DNA of 64,000 nt from assembly GCF_035920365.1 (NCBI RefSeq), contig NZ_CP109150.1, forward strand, positions 248,001 through 312,000, given 5' to 3'. Below the pieces are notes generated by a model. The model did not search any database. It saw nothing but the letters and a program-made list of their open reading frames with translations, and was not told where the DNA came from. Every line of letters starts with the position of its first letter. The stretch's first letter is position 1. The position numbers and the translations under genes are program-made. Shown here piece after piece: positions 1 to 11,300 of the stretch. Source of the DNA: Micromonospora sp. NBC_01740 (GTDB lineage Bacteria > Actinomycetota > Actinomycetes > Mycobacteriales > Micromonosporaceae).

Positions 1-536
1 GTCTTGCCGGTCTTCCGGTCGCCGATGATCAGCTGACGCTGGCCACGGCCGATCGGGGTCATGGCGTCGACGGCCTTGAGGCCGGTCTGCAGCGGCTCGT
101 CGACGGACTGCCGGGCCATCACGTTCGGGGCCTGGAGCTCCAGCTCGCGGAAGCCCTCGTTGGCGATGTCGCCGAGGCCGTCGATCGGCTGGCCGAGCGC
201 GTTGACCACGCGGCCGAGGAAGGCGTCGCCGACCGGCACGGAGAGCACCCGGCCGGTGCGCTTGACGCGCTGCCCCTCTTCGAGCTTGGCGGAGTCACCG
301 AGAACGACGACACCGATCTCCCGGACGTCGAGGTTCAGCGCCACACCCAGCGTGCCGTCCTCGAACTCCAGGAGCTCGTTGGTCATGGTCGAGGGGAGGC
401 CCTCGACGTGGGCGATGCCGTCGCCGGTGTCGGCGACGGTGCCGACCTCCTCGCGGGAGAGTTCGGACGAGTAGGAGGAGACGTAGCGCTCCAGGGCGCC
501 GCGGATCTCCTCCGTCGAGATGGTCAGCTCGGCCAT
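1..536 (-). CDS. atpA: F1Fo ATP synthase alpha subunit, N-terminal part (cut by window edge)
   Basis: The first 178 codons of the catalytic-core alpha subunit are present. The protein begins [18 protein letters not shown], runs through the N-terminal beta-barrel, and ends inside the nucleotide-binding domain. The last visible residues, GDRKTGK, are the start of the P-loop. The rest lies beyond base 1. The ATG at 536 has an AGAGG-type ribosome-binding site just before it. It follows atpH by 92 bases in the same orientation, as in other bacterial atp operons. Identity is certain; only completeness is limited. Confidence 0.97.
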   Translation of the reverse strand, partial: MAELTISTEEIRGALERYVSSYSSELSREEVGTVADTGDGIAHVEGLPSTMTNELLEFEDGTLGVALNLDVREIGVVVLGDSAKLEEGQRVKRTGRVLSVPVGDAFLGRVVNALGQPIDGLGDIANEGFRELELQAPNVMARQSVDEPLQTGLKAVDAMTPIGRGQRQLIIGDRKTGK

Positions 537-628
537 CCTCTGCTTCCTTAAGTATCAGGGGCCCGGGATACCAAGTACCGACCGGTCCGAATGGCGTCTA
601 TTCACAGGCGCTGAGCGGGGGTGCCGCC

Positions 629-1450
629 TCAGCGCTTCGCGAGCGCGTTGCGGCTCTCGTTGAGGCGGCGCAGGACGGTGCCGTCGTACAGGTCGGAACC
701 GACCCGCACGCTCACGCCACCGAGAACCGAGGGGTCCACCGTCTGCTTGACGGAGACCTCCCGACCGTATATCGCGGAGAGACTCGCGCCCAGCCGGCGC
801 TCGTCCTCTTCACTCAACGGGGCCGCGGCGGTCACGTACGCCACCTGCCGGTCCCGCCGGTCGGCGGCCAGCTCGACCAGCCGGGTGAGCGCCCCGGCGA
901 AGTTGCGTCCACCGAACCCGGCGAGCGCGACCCCGACCAGGTAGCCGGTGACCGGCCGGGCCTTGCCGGCGAGCAGCTGGTCGACCAGCGTGGCCCGCCG
1001 CTCGGCCGGGACGGTCGGGTCGGAGAGCGCGCTGGACAGCCCCGGCGAGCCGGCGACGACCTGCCCGAAGCGGAACAGCTCGTCCTCGACCTCGCCCAGC
1101 TCGCCCGCGGAATCGGCGCCCGCCAGGAGAGCGTCGACGCCCAGCCGCTCGGCGGCGTCGAGCAGCTCCGAGGGCGCCGACCAGCGGCCGGAGACCAGCG
1201 AGGCGATCAGGTCCAGCGCCTCGGCGTCGACCTTGCCGCGCAGCAGCTCGCCGAGCAGCCCGGCACGGTCGGCACCGGTGCGGGCCGGGTCGGAGAGCGC
1301 CCGGCGCAGCCGCGGCTCGCGCCGCAGCAGGTTGGCGACGGAGAGGATGGCGTCGGCGGTGGTGGCCACCGCCGACGGCTCCGCACCGCGGACGTACGTG
1401 TCGAGGCGCTCGGCCGCGACCTTGTACGACTCCCGGCTGGCGGCCTGCAT
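629..1450 (-). CDS. atpH: F1Fo ATP synthase delta subunit
   Basis: A 273-residue delta (OSCP-type) subunit that links the F1 head to the peripheral stalk. Actinobacterial delta subunits are longer than the roughly 180 residues of E. coli, and this fits. The C-terminal part carries the typical pattern for this family (YVTAAAPLSEEDERRLGASL, then ...VSVRVGSDLYDGTVLRRL). Its ATG overlaps the atpF stop by one base (TGATG), implying translational coupling. The operon position between atpF and atpA supports the call. Confidence 0.95.
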   Translation of the reverse strand: MQAASRESYKVAAERLDTYVRGAEPSAVATTADAILSVANLLRREPRLRRALSDPARTGADRAGLLGELLRGKVDAEALDLIASLVSGRWSAPSELLDAAERLGVDALLAGADSAGELGEVEDELFRFGQVVAGSPGLSSALSDPTVPAERRATLVDQLLAGKARPVTGYLVGVALAGFGGRNFAGALTRLVELAADRRDRQVAYVTAAAPLSEEDERRLGASLSAIYGREVSVKQTVDPSVLGGVSVRVGSDLYDGTVLRRLNESRNALAKR

Positions 1451-1980
1451 CAGCGGGCCCCCGCGCTCTCGAGGTTGCTCAGGAACCGGTCGACGGTGCC
1501 CTTGCGGCGCGCCTCGTCGGCGAGGGACTCCCCGACGATCTTGCTGGCCAGGTCGACCGCGATCGTGCCGACCTCGGTGCGCAGCTCGCGCACGATGGTG
1601 GCGCGCTCGGCGGCGAGCTGCTCCTTGCCCGCGGCGATGATCCGGTCGGACTCCTCCCGCGCCTTGGCGAGGATGTCCTGGCGGATGCCCTCGGCGTCGG
1701 CCCGGGCGTCGTCCCGGATCCGGGCCGCCTCGGTACGCACCTCGGCGAGCTGGGCCCGGTACTGCTCGAGCACCTGGTTCGCCTCGGCCTGGGCGGCCTC
1801 GGCCCGCTTGAGGCCACCCTCGATCGCGTCGACCCGCGCCTGGTACATCGCCTCCATGCGGGGCATGACGAACTTCAGCAGGACGAAGCAGAGCAGGGCG
1901 AAGGCGATGGTCCCGACGACCATCTCCTGCCAGATGGGCAGGATCGGGTTGTGCTCCACACCTTCTGCGGCGATGAACAT
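1450..1980 (-). CDS. atpF: F1Fo ATP synthase b subunit
   Basis: A 176-residue b subunit of the peripheral stalk. One membrane segment lies near residues 18-40 (VVGTIAFALLCFVLLKFVM). It is followed by a long charged, alanine-rich helix (residues about 45-150) expected to dimerise as a coiled coil. A GGAGG ribosome-binding site lies 6 bases before the ATG. It sits between atpE and atpH and overlaps atpH by one base. Confidence 0.95.
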   Translation of the reverse strand: MFIAAEGVEHNPILPIWQEMVVGTIAFALLCFVLLKFVMPRMEAMYQARVDAIEGGLKRAEAAQAEANQVLEQYRAQLAEVRTEAARIRDDARADAEGIRQDILAKAREESDRIIAAGKEQLAAERATIVRELRTEVGTIAVDLASKIVGESLADEARRKGTVDRFLSNLESAGAR

Positions 1981-2011
1981 GTCAGACCTCCGGGTCGGGA
2001 GAGAGCTTTCG

Positions 2012-2272
<261 letters not shown>

Positions 2273-2332
2273 TCACGCGTACGCGGGTCGGTACCAGAAG
2301 CTTGGTCGGGCCGGGTGGCCCGCCGAGCCCGA

Positions 2333-3112
2333 TCAGTGCTCGTCGGCGAGCGAACTTCCGATGTAGTTCGCGCTCAGCGTGACGAAGACGTAGGCCTGCA
2401 GGACGGCGACCAGCACCTCGAAGAAGGCCATCACGATCGCCATCAGGAAGGAGAAGACCGAGGTCACCTGGATGAACAGGCTGCTCGAGTTGAGCATCAC
2501 GAAGCCGCCGATGGTGAAGACCAGCAGCAGGAGGTGGCCGGCGAACAGGTTCGCGAAGAGCCGCAGGGCCAGCGTGACGGGCCGGACGATGAACGTCTGC
2601 ATGAACTCGATCGGGATCAGCAGGATGTGCATGGGCCACGGCACGTTCGGGATGATCAGGCTCATCTTGAGGTACTTGCCGAGGCCGTGCTTGCGGGCGC
2701 CGATGTAGAGGTACATCACGTAGGAGATCGCGGCGAGCACGATGGGGAACGCGATGTGCGAGTTCGGCGAGATCTGCAACCCGGGCACGATGGCGAAGAG
2801 GTTGGTCAGCACGATGAAGCTGAACAGCACCGTGAAGTAGGGCGCGAAGCGGATGCCCGCGTTGCCCATCTGCTCGCGGGCGATGTTGTCCCGGACCAGG
2901 CCGTAGACCGACTCCGCGTACCACTGGGCCTTACCGGGGACCAGCTTGGGCTTCCGGTAGGCGAGCATGAAGAAGACGATCAGCAACGCGACCGCGAGCC
3001 AGACCATGATCCCGAACTTGGTGACCCAGGGGCCAGCCACGTCCGGCGGGTAGAAATCTCCGACGCTGGGGGGCCAGGGAAGCCCCTCTGCGGCGACGAG
3101 CTGTCCACTCAC
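2333..3112 (-). CDS. atpB: F1Fo ATP synthase a subunit
   Basis: The membrane subunit forming the proton half-channels, about 259 residues with five to six membrane segments. The essential arginine lies in LALRLFANLFAGH, and the last helix reads LQAYVFVTLSANYIG. I chose the GTG at 3112 because GGAGG sits 8 bases upstream. An in-frame ATG at 3154 would add 14 residues (MPARAGLSS...) without a better site. It lies 42 bases after the small atpZ-like gene. Confidence 0.94.
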   Translation of the reverse strand: MSGQLVAAEGLPWPPSVGDFYPPDVAGPWVTKFGIMVWLAVALLIVFFMLAYRKPKLVPGKAQWYAESVYGLVRDNIAREQMGNAGIRFAPYFTVLFSFIVLTNLFAIVPGLQISPNSHIAFPIVLAAISYVMYLYIGARKHGLGKYLKMSLIIPNVPWPMHILLIPIEFMQTFIVRPVTLALRLFANLFAGHLLLLVFTIGGFVMLNSSSLFIQVTSVFSFLMAIVMAFFEVLVAVLQAYVFVTLSANYIGSSLADEH

Positions 3113-3154
3113 CGTGTCATCCTCCGCACTCGACAGACCCGCGCGTGCTGGCAC

Positions 3155-3376
3155 TCAAGCACTGAGCCTCTTCATGATCAGGTAAATCGCTCCGGCCGCG
3201 CCGAAGATCATGCCGAGGGCGACCCCGACGCCGGTTCGCAGATCGAGAAAACGCTCCGCCAACCACCCGAGGAAGCCCCACACCACGATGCCGGCGAGTA
3301 GGTAGCCCAGAACGGCACCTGCCGCGCCTTCCGACGAAGGGTCGTCGGACCTGCGGGGGTGTGGGTCTTCGGCCAT
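3155..3376 (-). CDS. small AtpZ/AtpI-family membrane protein
   Basis: A 73-residue protein with two membrane helices (GAVLGYLLAGIVVWGFLGWL and VALGMIFGAAGAIYLIM) after a charged N-terminus. This size and shape, immediately before atpB, fits the AtpZ-like F0F1-ATPase accessory family, which is implicated in c-ring assembly or Mg2+/Ca2+ transport. The assignment rests on size, topology and position rather than on diagnostic residues. Confidence 0.75.
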   Translation of the reverse strand: MAEDPHPRRSDDPSSEGAAGAVLGYLLAGIVVWGFLGWLAERFLDLRTGVGVALGMIFGAAGAIYLIMKRLSA

Positions 3377-3540
3377 GACGTGGCGAACAATATCAGCAGG
3401 AGCGCGCGGGAGTGTGCGGCACCCCCCACACTGCGAACAGCGTGCGGGCCATGGCGCGGGCGCGAAAGTCGTTGGTCAGGTTACTCCCGTGCGGCCCGCC
3501 GCGGCAGCCCGAAATGCCGGACGCAGATCCGACATAACGC

Positions 3541-3968
3541 TCACTCACCGCGTCGCTCGAACGTGGGCAGCGGCGTACGCAGGGCCCAGCCCAGGTGGGC
3601 GCCCGTCCAGACCACCACGGCCGCGATGATGGCCACCCCCATGTCCGGCAGGCCGGGCCAGCCGGTGGCCGCCACGGCCGCCATCGCCACCCCGAGCACC
3701 ACGATCTTCGTGGCGTAGGTGACCAGCCCCACCGACATGATCATCCGGGGGTTGACGGCGTCGGCCCAGGCCACCGAGACGCCGGAGACCAGGTAGCTGA
3801 CGACGACCAGCGCGATCCCGGCGGCCACGCCGGCCGCGCCGGTGCCGCCGCGCAGCACCGCCGCGGCCGGGACCCCGACCAGCGCGAGCACCGCGCAGGC
3901 CAGCAGCGGCAGGCGAAGGTGCGGCAGCCGGGACCGGATGGCGCCCGGCTCGCCCGCGCGCGGCTCGC

Positions 3969-3972
<4 letters not shown>
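3541..3972 (-). CDS. AtpI-like four-helix membrane protein
   Basis: A 143-residue integral membrane protein with about four helices (near residues 23-40, 48-70, 80-102 and 112-130), starting [10 protein letters not shown]. Its ATG overlaps the glyA stop by four bases (ATGA), so it is translationally coupled to glyA. Proteins of this size and topology precede atpB in other actinobacteria and are annotated as ATP synthase protein I. That role is inferred from position; the sequence itself shows only the membrane topology. Confidence 0.6.
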
Positions 3973-5255
<1,283 letters not shown>

Positions 5256-5290
5256 GACGCCAGAGTCTATTGGGCCGCACACTGGAGACC

Positions 5291-6784
5291 GTGAGATGCC
5301 TGGTCACGGGAGCGACGGGTTACATCGGCGGACGGCTGGCGCCCCGGCTGCTGGCCGAGGGACACACGGTGCGCTGCCTCGCCCGCAAGGCGGGACGGCT
5401 GCGGGACGTGCCCTGGGCGGCGCGGACGGAGATCGTCGAGGGCGACCTGCGCGCGCCGGAGACGCTGCCGGCCGCGTTCGAGGGCGTGGACGTCGCCTAC
5501 TACCTGGTGCACTCGCTCGGCCAGGCCGGCTTCGAGGCCGCCGACCGGGAGGCCGCCACCCGGTTCGCCGAGGCCGCGCGGGCCGCCGGCGTACGCCGGA
5601 TCGTCTACCTGGGCGGGCCGGAGCCGGCGGCGGACCGGGAGGTCCCGTCGGCGCACCTGCGCTCCCGGGCCGAGGTGGGGCGGATCCTGCTCGACAGCGG
5701 GGTGCCGACGGCGGTGCTGCGGGCCGCGGTGATCATCGGGTCCGGGTCGGCCTCGTTCGAGATGCTGCGCTACCTGACCGAGCGGCTGCCGGCCATGGTC
5801 ACCCCCCGCTGGGTCCGCAACCGGATCCAGCCGATCGCCGTCCGGGACGTGCTGCGCTACCTGGCCGGCTGCGCGCACCTGCCGCCGGAGGTCAACCGCG
5901 CCTTCGACATCGGCGGGCCGGACATCCTCACCTTCCAGGACATGATGCAGCGGTACGCGCGGGTGGCCGGGCTGCGCCGGCGGACCATCGTGCCCGTGCG
6001 ACCGCTGACGCCGTCGCTCTCCTCGCACTGGGTCGGGCTCGTCACGCCGGTGCCGAACGCGATCGCCCGACCGCTGGTGGAGAGCCTGGTCCACGAGGCC
6101 GTCGCCCACGAGCACGACATCGCCGCCTACGTGCCCGACCCGCCGGAGGGGCTGACCGGCTTCGACCAGGCGGTCGCGGCGGCCCTGGCGAAGGTCCGCG
6201 ACGGCGAGGTGGAGACCCGCTGGTCGACCGCGAGCGGCCCCGACGCGCCGGCCGAGCCACTGCCCAGCGACCCGGAGTGGTCCGGCGGGACCGCCTACAC
6301 CGACGTCCGCGAGCGGGCGGTGCACGCACCGCCGGAGGAGCTGTGGCGGGTCGTCGAGGGCGTCGGCGGGGAGCACGGCTGGTACTCGTTCCCGCTGGCC
6401 TGGTCGGTCCGCGGCTGGCTGGACCGGCTGATCGGCGGCGTGGGGCTGCGCCGGGGCCGGCGCGACCCGCACCGCCTCCAGGTCGGCGAGGCGCTGGACT
6501 TCTGGCGGGTGGAGGAGATCGTGCCCGGCGAGCTGCTGCGGCTGCGCGCCGAGATGCGGCTGCCGGGCCGGGCCTGGCTGGAGATGCGGGTGGTCCGGGT
6601 GGACGGCGAGGGCAGCCGCTACCAGCAGCGGGCGGTGTTCCTGCCGCGCGGGCTGCCCGGGCACGCGTACTGGGGCGCGGTGGCGCCCTTCCACGCGGTG
6701 GTCTTCGGCGGGATGGCCCGCAACATCGCCCGCCAGGCCGAGCAGGCGGCCCGCCGGCCCGTGGCCGCGTCCCCGCGCCGCTGA
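5291..6784 (+). CDS. NAD(P)-binding epimerase/reductase-like protein with DUF2867 C-terminus
   Basis: About 497 residues. The N-terminus is a Rossmann fold ([17 protein letters not shown]) of the atypical short-chain dehydrogenase/NmrA type. The C-terminal third (from about residue 340: [23 protein letters not shown]...) matches my recollection of DUF2867 proteins. Substrate is unknown. The GTG start at 5291 begins directly with the first beta strand. A TTG at 5270 is an alternative. It diverges from glyA, with only about 35 bases between the two chosen starts, so the promoters must overlap. Confidence 0.8.
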   Translation: MRCLVTGATGYIGGRLAPRLLAEGHTVRCLARKAGRLRDVPWAARTEIVEGDLRAPETLPAAFEGVDVAYYLVHSLGQAGFEAADREAATRFAEAARAAGVRRIVYLGGPEPAADREVPSAHLRSRAEVGRILLDSGVPTAVLRAAVIIGSGSASFEMLRYLTERLPAMVTPRWVRNRIQPIAVRDVLRYLAGCAHLPPEVNRAFDIGGPDILTFQDMMQRYARVAGLRRRTIVPVRPLTPSLSSHWVGLVTPVPNAIARPLVESLVHEAVAHEHDIAAYVPDPPEGLTGFDQAVAAALAKVRDGEVETRWSTASGPDAPAEPLPSDPEWSGGTAYTDVRERAVHAPPEELWRVVEGVGGEHGWYSFPLAWSVRGWLDRLIGGVGLRRGRRDPHRLQVGEALDFWRVEEIVPGELLRLRAEMRLPGRAWLEMRVVRVDGEGSRYQQRAVFLPRGLPGHAYWGAVAPFHAVVFGGMARNIARQAEQAARRPVAASPRR

Positions 6785-6796
6785 GACGCCCGGGGC

Positions 6797-8908
6797 TCAG
6801 TTGCCGGCGCGGGCGCCGGTGAGCCGGAAGGCGGTCTCCTCGCTGGGCGGCACGAAGTCGCGGACGGGCTCGTCGCGCAGCGCGAAGGCGAGCACCTCCC
6901 CCACCGCCTCGACCAGCTGCCCCTGCACCCGCTGGCCCACCGCGTCGCGCGGGTCGTCGGGGTTCGCGGCGATCGAGGCGACCGCCAGCTGCGGGGTGAA
7001 GGCGACCACGGTCTCCGTCGCGTACCCGTCCGAGCTGCCCGTCTTGCCCGCCACCGGCCGGCCGAGCAGCCGACGCAGCCCCTCCGCGGTGCCGCCGTCG
7101 CACTCCCGGTACATCGACTGGTCGCCGACCGCGCAGCGGGCCGCGTCGGCCGCCGCCCGGGCCACGTCCGGGTCCACCGCCTGCCGGCAGTGCGTCCGCG
7201 CGGCGGCCACCGGGCGACCGGCGGCGTCGGCGATCGAGACGACCGGCAGCGGCGCGCACCACGAGCCCTCGGCCGCCACGGCGGCGTACGCGCCGGCCAG
7301 GTCGAGCGGGGTGGTGGCGGAGACCCCGAGGGTGAACGGCCCCCACTCGCGCGCGCCGTGGCGGGCCAGCCGCGCGTCCTCCTCGGCGCGGAAGACGATG
7401 CCGAGCCGCTCGGCCATCTCCACCACCCGGTCCGCGCCGACCCGCTCGGTCAGCCAGGCGAAGTACGTGTTGACCGACTCGCCGAAGGCGGTCCACATGG
7501 TGTGCCGGCCGTCCATCAGGTCGCTGGCGTTGCGCGGGCACCAGTACCCGTCGCAGCTCGCCGCCCCGCTCGCCGAGTAGTCGGTCACGATCCGCTCCGG
7601 CGCGTCGAACTCCGTGCTCAGCGGCAGCCCGGACTCCAGCGCGGCCAGCATCGTGAAGACCTTGAACGTGGAGCCGGCCTGGTAACCCTCGATCGCCCCG
7701 CCCCCGGCGACCAGCTGGTTGACCGTGTTCGGGTGGTTCTTCTGCCCGGCCGGGTTGGCGGCCACGCCGTAGTTGCGGTTCACCGCCATCGCGAGGACCC
7801 GGCCCGTGCCGGGCTGGACCACCGCCGTCGGCGCCGCCCGGCGGTCGTCCACCGAGTAGATCCGGCGCACCTGCTCGGTGGTGGCGCGCTGCACCGCCGG
7901 GTCGAGCGAGGAGACGATGGAGAACCCGCCCCGGCGCAGCGTGAGCTGCCGCTCGTCGACCGTCGCGCCGAACGCCGGCTGGGCGTTCCACCAGCGGGTG
8001 AACCAGTCGCAGAAGAAGCCCCAGTCGTTGTGCTCCGCCGGCACCGCCGTGCAGTCGTTGGGCGTCTGGCTGGGGCGCAGCGTCAACTGCTCCGCCCTGG
8101 CCCGGTCCGCCGCCTCGGCCGGGACCTGCCCGGACTCCACCAGCCGGTCCAGCACGTACGCCCGGCGGGCGACCGCCGCGTCCGCGTCGCCGTTGATCGG
8201 GTCGTCGGTGTGCGGGGAGCGGACCAGTCCGGCCAGCAGCGCCGCCTCGGCCAGGGTGAGGTCCGCCGGCGGCTTCGAGAAGTAGCGGCGGCTCGCGGCG
8301 GCCACCCCGTACGCGCCCGCGCCGAAGTAGGCGATGTTGAGGTAGCGCGCGAGGATCTCGTCCTTGCTCAGCTCCCGCTCCAGGGCCAGCGCGTACCGCA
8401 TCTCCTGGATCTTGCGCGCGGTGCTCAGCTCGGAGGCGGCGGCGCGCTGCCGCTCGCTCAGCCGGGGGTCGTTGCTGAGCACGTTGCGGACGTACTGCAT
8501 GGTCAGCGTGGACGCGCCCTGCCGGGTCTCCCCGGCCCCCCGGTTGACGGTGAAGGCCCGCGCCACGCCGCGCAGGTCGACCCCGCTGTGCTCGTGGAAC
8601 CGGGTGTCCTCGGCGGCGATGACCGCCTGCCGCATCACCGGCGCCACCTCGGCCAGCGGCACGTCCACCCGGTCCTCCTGGTAGAAGGAGGTGATCAGCG
8701 TGGTGCCGTCGTTGGCGTAGAGGTTCGAACGCTGGGGCGTGGGTGGCGTGCGCAGCGTGTTCGGCAGCTCCGAGTACGGCGCGGCGAGCGCCGAGAACCC
8801 GATCCCGAAGACCAGCGCGGCCGGGAGGGCCGCCACCGCGAGCGCCAGCCCGGCCAGCGAGCCGGCGAGCAGCACGGTGAACACTTTGTCGAGGCGTGCC
8901 CGGGTCAT
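6797..8908 (-). CDS. bifunctional penicillin-binding protein (glycosyltransferase + transpeptidase)
   Basis: A class A PBP of 703 residues that polymerises and cross-links peptidoglycan outside the membrane. An N-terminal membrane anchor (VLLAGSLAGLALAVAALPAA) is followed by the GT51 domain with the catalytic glutamate in AAEDTRFHEHSGVD and QGASTLTMQYVRN. The transpeptidase domain has SxxK (GSTFK), SxN (ESVNTYF) and KTG (AGKTGSSDG), so all catalytic motifs are present. The ATG at 8908 is preceded by GGGGAG at good spacing. No PASTA repeats follow. Confidence 0.93.
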   Translation of the reverse strand: MTRARLDKVFTVLLAGSLAGLALAVAALPAALVFGIGFSALAAPYSELPNTLRTPPTPQRSNLYANDGTTLITSFYQEDRVDVPLAEVAPVMRQAVIAAEDTRFHEHSGVDLRGVARAFTVNRGAGETRQGASTLTMQYVRNVLSNDPRLSERQRAAASELSTARKIQEMRYALALERELSKDEILARYLNIAYFGAGAYGVAAASRRYFSKPPADLTLAEAALLAGLVRSPHTDDPINGDADAAVARRAYVLDRLVESGQVPAEAADRARAEQLTLRPSQTPNDCTAVPAEHNDWGFFCDWFTRWWNAQPAFGATVDERQLTLRRGGFSIVSSLDPAVQRATTEQVRRIYSVDDRRAAPTAVVQPGTGRVLAMAVNRNYGVAANPAGQKNHPNTVNQLVAGGGAIEGYQAGSTFKVFTMLAALESGLPLSTEFDAPERIVTDYSASGAASCDGYWCPRNASDLMDGRHTMWTAFGESVNTYFAWLTERVGADRVVEMAERLGIVFRAEEDARLARHGAREWGPFTLGVSATTPLDLAGAYAAVAAEGSWCAPLPVVSIADAAGRPVAAARTHCRQAVDPDVARAAADAARCAVGDQSMYRECDGGTAEGLRRLLGRPVAGKTGSSDGYATETVVAFTPQLAVASIAANPDDPRDAVGQRVQGQLVEAVGEVLAFALRDEPVRDFVPPSEETAFRLTGARAGN

Positions 8909-9024
8909 CAGCTCTCCCCGCAGGAGCCGGTCAGGACCCACTCAGAATGACCCGAAAGCCCCTCTGGGCCGCCCCTTTCCCCCAAACCCGCAGGAAACTC
9001 ACGCGGGCGGGTAACTCGGGCGGG

Positions 9025-9636
9025 TTACGGCAGGAGCACCGCGGCGAGGGGGTGGACGCTCTCCTCGATCTCGTCGGCGACCCGGCTGAAGCACTGGTCG
9101 CCGCGCCCCCACGGATCGTCGAGATCGTCGGTGGGCAGCGAGGTGGTGCCCAGCCGGGCGGCGTGGGCGGCCTCCACCAGGGCCACGCCGCGCGCGTACA
9201 CCGCGTCGGGGGTCGCCTCGGCCGCCGGCAGGGCGGCGGCGTCCACGCCGGCGAGCAGCCGGCCGAACTCGCCCAGCACGAACGTGCGCGACTCGGCGTC
9301 GGGGCGCAGCGCCACCACGTACTCCTGCTGGTCGGCGGTGGCGGTCAGGACGAGGTCGGCGGCGTCGATGTGGTCCGACCGCAGCTTGCGCGCGGCGAAG
9401 CCGGCGACGCTTCCGCCCCGGGAGGTCACCTGGCGCGACGCCGGCGGGTTCATCTCCTCGCCGGCGTGCCAGCCCCCGGTGCCGGCGCTGTGGCTGTGCA
9501 GCAGCTCGTCGGCGCGCTCCGGGTCGACCTCGCGGCGGGCCAGCCGTTCCCGGACGGCGAGGGCCAGCAGCCGCTCGGCCATCGGGGAGCGGCAGATGTT
9601 GCCCATGCACACGTGCAGCACGGTGAACGGAGGCAC
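9025..9636 (-). CDS. low-molecular-weight protein tyrosine phosphatase family protein
   Basis: 203 residues. The phosphate-binding CX5R loop is at the very N-terminus: C10-M-G-N-I-C-R16-S. A DDLDDPWGRGD segment near the C-terminus fits the DP-type general-acid loop. The family dephosphorylates tyrosine (or arginine) residues, and the substrate is unknown. It is somewhat longer than the typical 150-160 residues, with an insert before the acid loop. The GTG start directly abuts the stop of the upstream Sua5-like gene, so the two are probably co-transcribed. Confidence 0.87.
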   Translation of the reverse strand: MPPFTVLHVCMGNICRSPMAERLLALAVRERLARREVDPERADELLHSHSAGTGGWHAGEEMNPPASRQVTSRGGSVAGFAARKLRSDHIDAADLVLTATADQQEYVVALRPDAESRTFVLGEFGRLLAGVDAAALPAAEATPDAVYARGVALVEAAHAARLGTTSLPTDDLDDPWGRGDQCFSRVADEIEESVHPLAAVLLP

Positions 9637-10284
9637 TCAGACCCCCTGGCCGACGAGGATGTCGGGCACCACGTCGCGGAGCTTCTCCAACCCGACGGCG
9701 CCCTGGCGGAGGAGCTGCGGCACCTCGCCGGTGAGGTCCACGATCGTGCTCGGCACCGGATCCGGGCACGGCCCGGCCTCCAGGTAGGCCCGCACCGAGT
9801 AGGAGAGCTGGTCGCGGGCCTCCTCGGCGGTGAGGGCGGCCGGCTGGCCGGTCTTGTTGGCCGAGGCGACCGCCATCGGGCCGGTCTCGCGCAGCACCTC
9901 CAGCGCCACCGGGTGCAGCGGCATCCGCACCGCCACCGTCCCCGAGGAGTCGCCGAGGTCCCAGCGCAGGCTGGGCGAGTGCGCCACGATGATGGTCAGC
10001 GCCCCGGGCCAGAACGCCTCGACGAGGTCCCGGGCCGCCTGGGGCAGCGAGTAGACCAGGCCGTCGAGGGTGTGCCGGGAGCCGATCAGCACGGGCGGCG
10101 GCACCTGACGGCCACCCTTGGCGTCCAGCAGGGCCTTGACCGCGTACGGGGTGAACGCGTCCGCGCCGATCCCGTAGACCGTGTCGGTCGGCAGGACGAC
10201 CAGCTCGCCGTTCTTGACCGCCTCGATGGCAGCGGCGATGCCGCGGTCCCGGTCGGCGGGCGACCGGCAGTCGTAGAGCATCAC
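9637..10284 (-). CDS. L-threonylcarbamoyladenylate synthase (Sua5/YciO/YrdC family)
   Basis: 215 residues. It makes threonylcarbamoyl-AMP from threonine, bicarbonate and ATP for the t6A modification of ANN-decoding tRNAs. The N-terminal KNGELVVLPTDTVYGIGADAF and the later SANKTGQPAALTAEEA are typical of the YrdC fold. Start codons GTG (10284) and ATG (10281) both overlap the prmC stop. It forms a compact translation-maintenance cluster with prmC upstream and the phosphatase downstream. Confidence 0.92.
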   Translation of the reverse strand: MMLYDCRSPADRDRGIAAAIEAVKNGELVVLPTDTVYGIGADAFTPYAVKALLDAKGGRQVPPPVLIGSRHTLDGLVYSLPQAARDLVEAFWPGALTIIVAHSPSLRWDLGDSSGTVAVRMPLHPVALEVLRETGPMAVASANKTGQPAALTAEEARDQLSYSVRAYLEAGPCPDPVPSTIVDLTGEVPQLLRQGAVGLEKLRDVVPDILVGQGV

Positions 10285-11228
10285 GAGGAGTCAGTCTGCC
10301 ACGTCGCGGCGACGGCGGCGTGCTGGCCGTCCGCCCGGCGGGACGCGGTCGCGAAGCGGGGCCGTCCGGTCAGGTCCGGGTGGCCGACGACCGCCTCGAA
10401 CCGGCCGTCCGCGGCGAGCAGGTCGGGCACCGCCGTGCCGTGCGTGTCGTCGTGCTCCACGCCGAACACGCCGCCCGGGCGCAGCAGCGCCGCCGCCCGC
10501 GCGATCACCGGGCGGATCACCGCCAGGCCGTCCCCACCGCCGAAGACCGCGTTCGCCGGATCGTGCCGGCCCACCTCCGGGGGTACGGCCACCCCCGACG
10601 GCACGTACGGCGGGTTGCAGAGCAGCACGTCGACCCGGCCCACCAGGTCGGCGAGCAGGTCGGCGGCGGTGACGTCCGCCGCCACCACCTCGATCGGCCG
10701 GTCCCCCGCCTCGGCGCGGGCTGCCGCGTTGCGGTGCAGCCAGGGCAGCGCCGCCGCCGACCGTTCCACCGCCACCACCCGGGCCGCCGGCAGCTCCTGG
10801 GCCACCGAGAGGGCGATCGCCCCCGAGCCGCTGCACAGGTCCACCACCAGCGCGGCGCCCAGGCGCCGGCCCTGCGCGATCCCCCAGCCGGCGAGCAGCT
10901 CCGTCTCGGGCCGGGGCACGAAGACGCCCGGCCCGACGGCCAGTTCCAGGTGCCGGAAGCCGGCGCTGCCCGTGAGATGCTGCAACGGTTCCCGCCCGGC
11001 CCGCCGCGCGACCAGCTCGTCGAACCGGTCGAGCTGGTCGGCCGTGAGGTCGTCGGCCAGCGCCAGCCGACCCCGGGGCACCGCCAGCACGTACGCGGCC
11101 AACTGCTCCGCCTCGGCGCGGGGCGAGGCGATACCGGCGTCGGCGAGGGTCCGGGACGCCCGGGCCAACGCCACGGAAGGGCGCTGCCGTCTCGTCCCTT
11201 CGGACGGGTGTTGCGGCACGGTGGTCAC
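10281..11228 (-). CDS. prmC: peptide chain release factor glutamine N5-methyltransferase (PrmC/HemK)
   Basis: About 315 residues. It methylates the glutamine of the GGQ motif in release factors. A helical N-terminal domain (GREPLQHLTGSAGFRHLEL, then VPRPETELLAGW) precedes the SAM fold (VVDLCSGSGAIALSVA) and the catalytic NPPY (LLCNPPYVPSG). The start is uncertain: the GTG at 11228 gives a normal N-terminus, while an ATG at 11258 would add ten residues. Its substrate RF1 is encoded nearby (prfA), as in many bacteria. Confidence 0.92.
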   Translation of the reverse strand: MTTVPQHPSEGTRRQRPSVALARASRTLADAGIASPRAEAEQLAAYVLAVPRGRLALADDLTADQLDRFDELVARRAGREPLQHLTGSAGFRHLELAVGPGVFVPRPETELLAGWGIAQGRRLGAALVVDLCSGSGAIALSVAQELPAARVVAVERSAAALPWLHRNAAARAEAGDRPIEVVAADVTAADLLADLVGRVDVLLCNPPYVPSGVAVPPEVGRHDPANAVFGGGDGLAVIRPVIARAAALLRPGGVFGVEHDDTHGTAVPDLLAADGRFEAVVGHPDLTGRPRFATASRRADGQHAAVAATWQTDSS

Positions 11229-11300
11229 GAGATAATCATGGGGCGTCGCGCTGGACATCACGAGCGGATGCGTCCGGACGCACACCGACAGGAGGTCGCG